45,772 nucleotides of DNA, taken from NCBI GenBank assembly GCA_030152865.1, contig JASLIW010000048.1, positions 1 through 45,772 of the forward strand, in the 5' to 3' direction. The stretch comes from Bacteroides sp. (lineage in GTDB: Bacteria > Bacteroidota > Bacteroidia > Bacteroidales > Bacteroidaceae). The position numbers and the translations under genes are program-made. This document shows, piece by piece, positions 40,891 through 45,772 of the stretch. Under the pieces are notes generated by a model that did not search any database, was not told where the DNA came from, and saw nothing but the letters and a program-made list of their open reading frames with translations. How positions within the stretch are numbered: the first letter of the stretch is position 1; each line of letters opens with the position of its first letter.

Positions 40891-41790
40891 ATGAATTTAT
40901 CGAATCACATCTATAACCTCACCGAAACAGTTGATCAACTTGCTGATAGTGAATCCTATCAAGAGTTGTTCCACCAACAGCGTGATGGAGAGCTGCTACC
41001 CTCTGCTACAGAGCTTAGCAAGATTGTAGATTTGGCTCGTGCAACTCTATTCCCTGGCTACTTTGGCAATTCTTTTATCAATAGCCAAACCATAAAATAC
41101 CACATAGGCGTAAAGGTAGAGCAGCTTGTAGAGTTACTTACTGAACAGATTTTTGCTGGCTTATGTTTTACTCGTGAGCACAATGATGATGATTGCAGAG
41201 AGAAAAAGAGGAATAAGGCACTTCTGCTAGCCTCACAGTTTATAGGCAAACTCCCCCATATGCGCCAAGTTTTGGCGACTGATGTTAGAGCCGCCTACAA
41301 TGGAGACCCTGCAGCTCATAGTATAGGGGAGGTTATTTGTTGCTATCCTGCAATTAAGGCTATAAGCAACTATCGTATAGCCCACGAACTTCTACTGCTA
41401 GACATACCTCTTATACCCAGGATGATCACTGAAATGGCACATAGTGAAACAGGTATAGATATACATCCTGCAGCACAAATAGGTCATCACTTTACTATTG
41501 ACCATGGAACAGGGGTTGTCATAGGTGCTACAACTATTATAGGGAACCATGTAAAACTCTATCAAGGAGTGACTCTAGGAGCGAAAAGCTTCCCTTTAGA
41601 TGAAAATGGACAACCCATAAAAGGTATTGATCGACACCCGATAATTAAAGACAACGTAATTATATATTCAAATGCCACGATACTAGGACGGATCACCATT
41701 GGTGAAAATGCGGTGATAGGTGGCAATATATGGGTGACGGAGCCTGTAGCTCCTAACGCTCGCATTGTACAGAGAAAAGCAAGAAAATAA
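40891..41790 (+). CDS. cysE: Serine O-acetyltransferase
   Basis: CysE makes O-acetylserine from serine and acetyl-CoA, the first step of cysteine synthesis. The 299-residue protein has a helical N-terminal half and a C-terminal left-handed beta-helix with hexapeptide repeats. These include GIDIHPAAQIGHHFTIDHGT, VVIGATTIIGNHVKLYQGVT and ATILGRITIGENAVIGGN. IDHGTGVVIG is the acetyl-CoA-site motif. The long N-terminal region and length resemble the EpsC type of SAT. It is divergent from cysK and heads a run with the methyltransferase, peptidase and purD genes (gaps of 23, 22 and 13 nt). Confidence 0.95.
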   Translation: MNLSNHIYNLTETVDQLADSESYQELFHQQRDGELLPSATELSKIVDLARATLFPGYFGNSFINSQTIKYHIGVKVEQLVELLTEQIFAGLCFTREHNDDDCREKKRNKALLLASQFIGKLPHMRQVLATDVRAAYNGDPAAHSIGEVICCYPAIKAISNYRIAHELLLLDIPLIPRMITEMAHSETGIDIHPAAQIGHHFTIDHGTGVVIGATTIIGNHVKLYQGVTLGAKSFPLDENGQPIKGIDRHPIIKDNVIIYSNATILGRITIGENAVIGGNIWVTEPVAPNARIVQRKARK

Positions 41791-41813
41791 TATTTATTAG
41801 ATAAACTAACTGA

Positions 41814-43127
41814 ATGAGTAATCAATTTCCGATGATTGCTAAAACTTTTCAAGGATTAGAAGAGGTATTAGCACAAGAACTAAGAGAACTAGGAGCAAAT
41901 GATATTGAGATCGGCCGCCGTATGGTGTCATTCTCAGGTGACAAAGAGATGATGTATAAGGCTAATTTTTGCCTACGTACCGCTATCCGCATCCTTAAGC
42001 CAATCAAGCAGTTTAATGCAAAGAATGCAGATGAAGTTTACGAAGCTGTAAAAGCAATCGATTGGGATACCATTCTAGATAGCAGAAAGACCTTTGCCGT
42101 AGATGCTGTTGTATTTAGCAATGAGTTTAGACACTCCAAATTTGTATCTTATCGTGTAAAGGATGCTATTGTTGATCATTTCAAAGAAAAAACAGGTAAA
42201 AGACCTTCAGTACGTATTCATAGACCAGACCTCTCTCTCAATATCCATATAGCAGAGACCAAGTGTACCTTATCTCTTGACTCTTCAGGAGATTCTCTAC
42301 ACCGAAGAGGCTACAGACAAGAAGCAGTAGAAGCTCCACTTAATGAAGTTTTAGCAGCAGGAATCATTCTATTAACAGGCTGGAAAGGCGACAAGGATTT
42401 TATTGACCCTATGTGCGGTTCAGGCACGTTCCCTATTGAGGCAGCATTAATAGCACGCAATATTGCTCCTGGTGTATTTCGCAAAGAATTTGCTTTTGAA
42501 AGATGGGTGGATTTCGACCCAGACTTGTTTGATAAAATATACAATGACGATAGTCATGAAAAGGAGTTTGCGCATAAAATTTATGCATACGATAATGATC
42601 CCTCTGCAATACAGATTGCTACCGAAAACATGAAGGCAGCCGGAGTAGCTAAAGACATAGAACTAAAACTACGCCCTATACAAAGGTTTGAGCAACCTGA
42701 AAAAGCAGCTATTCTTATCACAAACCCTCCTTACGGCGAGCGTATATCAACCAATGACTTACTAGGACTCTATGAGACGCTTGGAGAAAGGCTAAAACAT
42801 GCTTTTACAGACAATGTTGCTTGGGTACTTTCTTATAGAGAAGAATGCTTCAACCAAATAGGACTGCGACACACTAATCGAATACCTCTGTACAATGGTC
42901 CACTTGAGTGTGAGCTCCGTCAATATGAAATATTTTCAGGTAAAATGAAAGGCTTCAAAGAGGAGCGAGGTAGAGAAGGCAGATCTCAGTTCAAAGACTC
43001 AAGATCTAGAGCACCATACAAAGGAGGGAGAAATTCTGATAAAGACCGCAGTCGTAAAGTTTACGAAAAGAACTACAAAAGAAAGGCAGAAATCAGAGAT
43101 AGAGAAGCTGAAGATAACTCAAACTAA
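41814..43127 (+). CDS. THUMP-domain RNA methyltransferase (RlmL-like)
   Basis: This 437-residue protein has an N-terminal THUMP RNA-binding domain (about residues 50-165) and a class I SAM-dependent methyltransferase domain. Motif I is FIDPMCGSGTFPIEAALIAR (about 196-215) and the catalytic NPPYGER is at about 303-309, where NPPY marks amino-group methylation. This is the N-terminal domain arrangement of RlmK/L, which makes m2G2445 of 23S rRNA in E. coli, without the second (RlmK) domain. A lysine/arginine-rich C-terminal tail after about residue 385 may bind RNA. Its exact target base is not shown by sequence alone. Confidence 0.85.
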   Translation: MSNQFPMIAKTFQGLEEVLAQELRELGANDIEIGRRMVSFSGDKEMMYKANFCLRTAIRILKPIKQFNAKNADEVYEAVKAIDWDTILDSRKTFAVDAVVFSNEFRHSKFVSYRVKDAIVDHFKEKTGKRPSVRIHRPDLSLNIHIAETKCTLSLDSSGDSLHRRGYRQEAVEAPLNEVLAAGIILLTGWKGDKDFIDPMCGSGTFPIEAALIARNIAPGVFRKEFAFERWVDFDPDLFDKIYNDDSHEKEFAHKIYAYDNDPSAIQIATENMKAAGVAKDIELKLRPIQRFEQPEKAAILITNPPYGERISTNDLLGLYETLGERLKHAFTDNVAWVLSYREECFNQIGLRHTNRIPLYNGPLECELRQYEIFSGKMKGFKEERGREGRSQFKDSRSRAPYKGGRNSDKDRSRKVYEKNYKRKAEIRDREAEDNSN

Positions 43128-43149
43128 GCATTATTAAAATGAAAGACTT

Positions 43150-45285
43150 ATGAAGAAGATACTAGCCCTTGTTCTCGTTTTGCTGGCTACAAGCACCTCA
43201 TTACTTGTAGCCCAAACATCTTTAAAGAAGCCTACACTCGAGCATTTGATGCCTGGTGGAGATAAATACCTGTACACGGAAAACATCTATGGCTTGGATT
43301 GGTGGGGAGATACCTGTGTACAGCCTAAAGCCGATAAGGTAGTTGCCATACACCCTAAAACAGGACAGGAAAAAGTTCTTTTCCATCTGACTGACATTAA
43401 TGCCTACTTGCAGAATGAAAACCTTCCTAAACTAGCCCATCTCTATCAAGTTTCTTTTCCTGAAGCTTATGAAACAAAAATAAATGTTCAAGTAAAGGAT
43501 GAGCTTATTTCTATAAATTGGAAATCAGGAGAGGTCAAAGTAGTCCATAAACTTAAGAAAGAGGCAAAGCATATAGACTATAGCCCAAAACAGACACACA
43601 TAGCCTATACTATAGGCCGCGACCTCTGGGTGGACAACGAGCAATTAACGACCAACCCTGAGGGTGTAGTTGCAGGACAAACAGTGCATCGAAGTGAGTT
43701 TGGAATCAATAAAGGCACTTTTTGGAGTCCTTCTGGCAATCTGCTCGCCTTTTATGAAAAAGACGAACGCATGGTTACAGACTATCCACATGTCGATATA
43801 AACTCACGCATCGCTAGCCTACAACCTACGAAATACCCAATGGCTGGCATGGCGAGCCATAAAGTAACAGTAGGTATCTATCAGGTACATACCAACCAAA
43901 CAGTCTACTTAGAGACAGGGGATCCTACGGATCGTTTCTTCACCAATATTAGCTGGGCTCCAGACGAGAAATCGGTTTATCTTATAGAGCTTAACCGCGA
44001 TCAAAACCAGGCTCAACTCAAACAGTTTGATGCTGTTTCTGGTCGTTTTATTCGGACACTCTACGAAGAAAGCCACCCCAAATATGTAGAACCTCAAAAC
44101 CCGATACAGTTTCTACCCTGGAATAAAAGCCAGTTTATTTACCAAAGTGAAAAAGATGGGTTCAACCATATCTACCTCTTCAACACCAAAGGGGATATAC
44201 TTCGTCAACTCACAAAAGGTGAATGGGTCGTTCAGTCTGTAGTTGGCTTTAATACTAAGAGAAAAGAACTTATCATCACAGCTACCAAGTATTCTCCTTT
44301 ACAAAGTAACTTATTGGCTATTTCTACCCAAACTGGCCAAATGCGCAGCTTAGACAATCAGACAGGTGTGCACAAGCCCCACTTAAGTAGTTCGGGTGAG
44401 TATATTATTGACAATTACAGCTCACCTTCTACTCCTAGAGCTATTGATCTTCTTCATGTCAACTCTAATAAACGACTCAACTTATTGCTAGCAAAAGATC
44501 CATATAATGGATATGTACAGCCAGATGTGAAAGTTGGTACAATAAAAGCCGCAGATGGAAAAACCGATTTGTACTATCGCTTAGTTCAAGCAAAAAATCT
44601 TGATAAATCTAAAAAGCATCCGGTTATTGTTTACGTCTATGGTGGGCCACATGCACAAATGATTAATGCAAGCTGGAATTACGGAACTAGAGGTTGGGAT
44701 ATTTATATGGCAAATAAAGGCTATATCGTCTTCACGCTTGACAATAGAGGGAGTGATAACCGAGGCTTAGAGTTTGAAAACTGTACGTTTAGGGAGCTCG
44801 GAATAAAAGAAGGAGAAGACCAGGTCGAAGGGCTGAAGTTCCTAGCTAAACTAGGATATGCTGACATGAGCCGTGTAGGTGTGCATGGTTGGAGCTTTGG
44901 TGGACACATGACAACAGCACTCATGCTACGATATCCAGACTTATTTAAAGTTGGGGTTGCTGGAGGATCGGTAATAAACTGGGCATATTATGAAATCATG
45001 TATGGTGAGCGCTACATGGATACACCTCAAGCAAATCCTGAAGGTTATAAAAAAACAAATTTATGCAACTACGCTGACCAATTAAAAGGTCGCCTCCTTA
45101 TGATACACGACGACTTAGACCCCGTCTGTGTACCACAGCATACTTTATCTTTTATAAAATCCTGTATAGAAAGTAGAACCTATCCAGACTTATTTATATA
45201 TCCTGGACACTTACACAATGTGCTAGGTCGTGATCGTGTTCATCTTTATGAGAAAATAACTCGCTATTTTGAAGATTACTTATAA
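43150..45285 (+). CDS. ptpA: Prolyl tripeptidyl peptidase (S9, PtpA-like)
   Basis: This is a 711-residue exported serine peptidase. It has a signal peptide (KKILALVLVLLATSTSLLVAQ), a long N-terminal beta-propeller region (about 40-450) and a C-terminal alpha/beta-hydrolase domain. The catalytic serine is Ser582 in HGWSFGGHMT, the aspartate Asp657 in DDLDPVC, and the histidine His689 in GHLHNV. The spacings (75 and 32 residues), the Glu in YYEIMYGERY 33 residues after the serine, and the sequence around them agree with the PtpA of Porphyromonas gingivalis (Ser603, Asp678, His710). That enzyme releases Xaa-Xaa-Pro tripeptides from peptide N-termini and serves growth on proteins. It precedes purD by 13 nt. 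Confidence 0.92.
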   Translation: MKKILALVLVLLATSTSLLVAQTSLKKPTLEHLMPGGDKYLYTENIYGLDWWGDTCVQPKADKVVAIHPKTGQEKVLFHLTDINAYLQNENLPKLAHLYQVSFPEAYETKINVQVKDELISINWKSGEVKVVHKLKKEAKHIDYSPKQTHIAYTIGRDLWVDNEQLTTNPEGVVAGQTVHRSEFGINKGTFWSPSGNLLAFYEKDERMVTDYPHVDINSRIASLQPTKYPMAGMASHKVTVGIYQVHTNQTVYLETGDPTDRFFTNISWAPDEKSVYLIELNRDQNQAQLKQFDAVSGRFIRTLYEESHPKYVEPQNPIQFLPWNKSQFIYQSEKDGFNHIYLFNTKGDILRQLTKGEWVVQSVVGFNTKRKELIITATKYSPLQSNLLAISTQTGQMRSLDNQTGVHKPHLSSSGEYIIDNYSSPSTPRAIDLLHVNSNKRLNLLLAKDPYNGYVQPDVKVGTIKAADGKTDLYYRLVQAKNLDKSKKHPVIVYVYGGPHAQMINASWNYGTRGWDIYMANKGYIVFTLDNRGSDNRGLEFENCTFRELGIKEGEDQVEGLKFLAKLGYADMSRVGVHGWSFGGHMTTALMLRYPDLFKVGVAGGSVINWAYYEIMYGERYMDTPQANPEGYKKTNLCNYADQLKGRLLMIHDDLDPVCVPQHTLSFIKSCIESRTYPDLFIYPGHLHNVLGRDRVHLYEKITRYFEDYL

Positions 45286-45298
45286 TACAATTGACACA

Positions 45299-45772
45299 AT
45301 GAAACTATTATTACTTGGTGCTGGTGGTAGAGAGCATGCACTAGCTTGGAAAATTGCTCAAAGTCCTCATATCGAACAACTTTATATTGCCCCGGGCAAT
45401 CCAGGTACAGCCCAACTAGGCCAAAATGTAGCTATAGCTATTGATGACTTTGAAGCACTTAAGACCTTTTGCTGCCTAGAAGGTATTACTATGGTAGTTG
45501 TTGGCCCTGAAGCTCCTCTAGTGCAAGGTATTTATGACTCCTTCTTGAGTGATCCAAAAACCAAACACATTACGGTTATTGGTCCTTCTAAGAAAGGTGC
45601 TCAACTAGAAGGTAGCAAAGAGTTTGCTAAACAGTTCATGGAGAAGTATAACATACCTACAGCCAAGTATAAGAGTATTACTAAAGCTAATATAGACGAA
45701 GGATTTTCATTTTTAGAATCACTTCAAGCACCTTATGTACTTAAAGCCGATGGACTGTGCGCTGGCAAAGGG
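45299..45772 (+). CDS. purD: Phosphoribosylamine-glycine ligase (5' part, cut by window end)
   Basis: PurD joins glycine to phosphoribosylamine in purine synthesis. The visible 158 codons begin KLLLLGAGGREHALAWKIAQ, the conserved N-terminal motif of the family. VVGPEAPLVQGIYDSF, GPSKKGAQLEGSKEFAKQFM and YVLKADGLCAGKG, the ATP-grasp entry, follow. The open frame runs off the right edge, so the gene is partial only because of the window. It starts 13 nt after the ptpA stop codon. Confidence 0.95.
   Translation, partial: MKLLLLGAGGREHALAWKIAQSPHIEQLYIAPGNPGTAQLGQNVAIAIDDFEALKTFCCLEGITMVVVGPEAPLVQGIYDSFLSDPKTKHITVIGPSKKGAQLEGSKEFAKQFMEKYNIPTAKYKSITKANIDEGFSFLESLQAPYVLKADGLCAGKG

Overview
The window looks like chromosomal DNA from a Bacteroidales bacterium, most like the Porphyromonadaceae. 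The evidence is the AT-rich sequence, the Bacteroidota-type -7 boxes (TAnnTTTG) upstream of many genes, a SUF operon in the order sufB-C-D-S, a RNase HI with an N-terminal caulimovirus-type domain, DUF3109 and DUF4254 proteins, and a PtpA-like prolyl tripeptidyl peptidase next to purD. It carries argB and a biosynthetic arginine decarboxylase. No tRNA, rRNA, insertion sequence, integrase or CRISPR array was seen. Genes are densely packed and no gene-free stretch exceeds 300 bases.

Layout. 235-9129 (minus): DUF3109 protein, gpmI, rnhB, then an operon cvpA-sufB-sufC-sufD-sufS-NlpE-like lipoprotein. 9240-14002 (minus): the translation/transcription operon rimP-nusA-infB, preceded by a structured region. 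14171-19587: a YfcC-family transporter, a 48-residue small-protein gene with its own promoter and terminator, a large transglutaminase-domain lipoprotein and a small membrane-anchored protein. 19577-23826 (minus): YgjP-type metallopeptidase, argB, speA, aroK. 23967-24617 (plus): RNase HI.

24621-31491 (minus) is the most distinctive block. Seven tightly packed genes encode DUF4254, a heptosyltransferase-like GT9, a Kdo/LPS-core kinase, a CDP-glycerol glycerophosphotransferase-like enzyme, a class V aminotransferase, a TagD-like cytidylyltransferase and an MsbA-like ABC exporter. Together they suggest that a CDP-activated (perhaps aminated) alcohol phosphate is made and attached to an LPS-type glycolipid, which is then exported.

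31691-45772 holds rpsO, typA/bipA, an Aur1-like PAP2 protein overlapping an NAD-dependent epimerase/reductase, a cation diffusion facilitator, rnr, a small flavin-binding-type protein, cysK, and the plus-strand run cysE - rlmL-like - ptpA-like - purD (cut by the window end). cysE and cysK are divergent neighbours and form the two steps of cysteine synthesis.

The least explained structure is a hexamer, CCCTGA/TCAGGG, repeated at exactly 22-bp steps in two separate divergent intergenic regions (36883-36970 and 19041-19090). The small-protein gene at 15987-16133 and the LPS-decoration operon are the other main points for follow-up. All functional calls come from reading motifs by eye; no database search was run.
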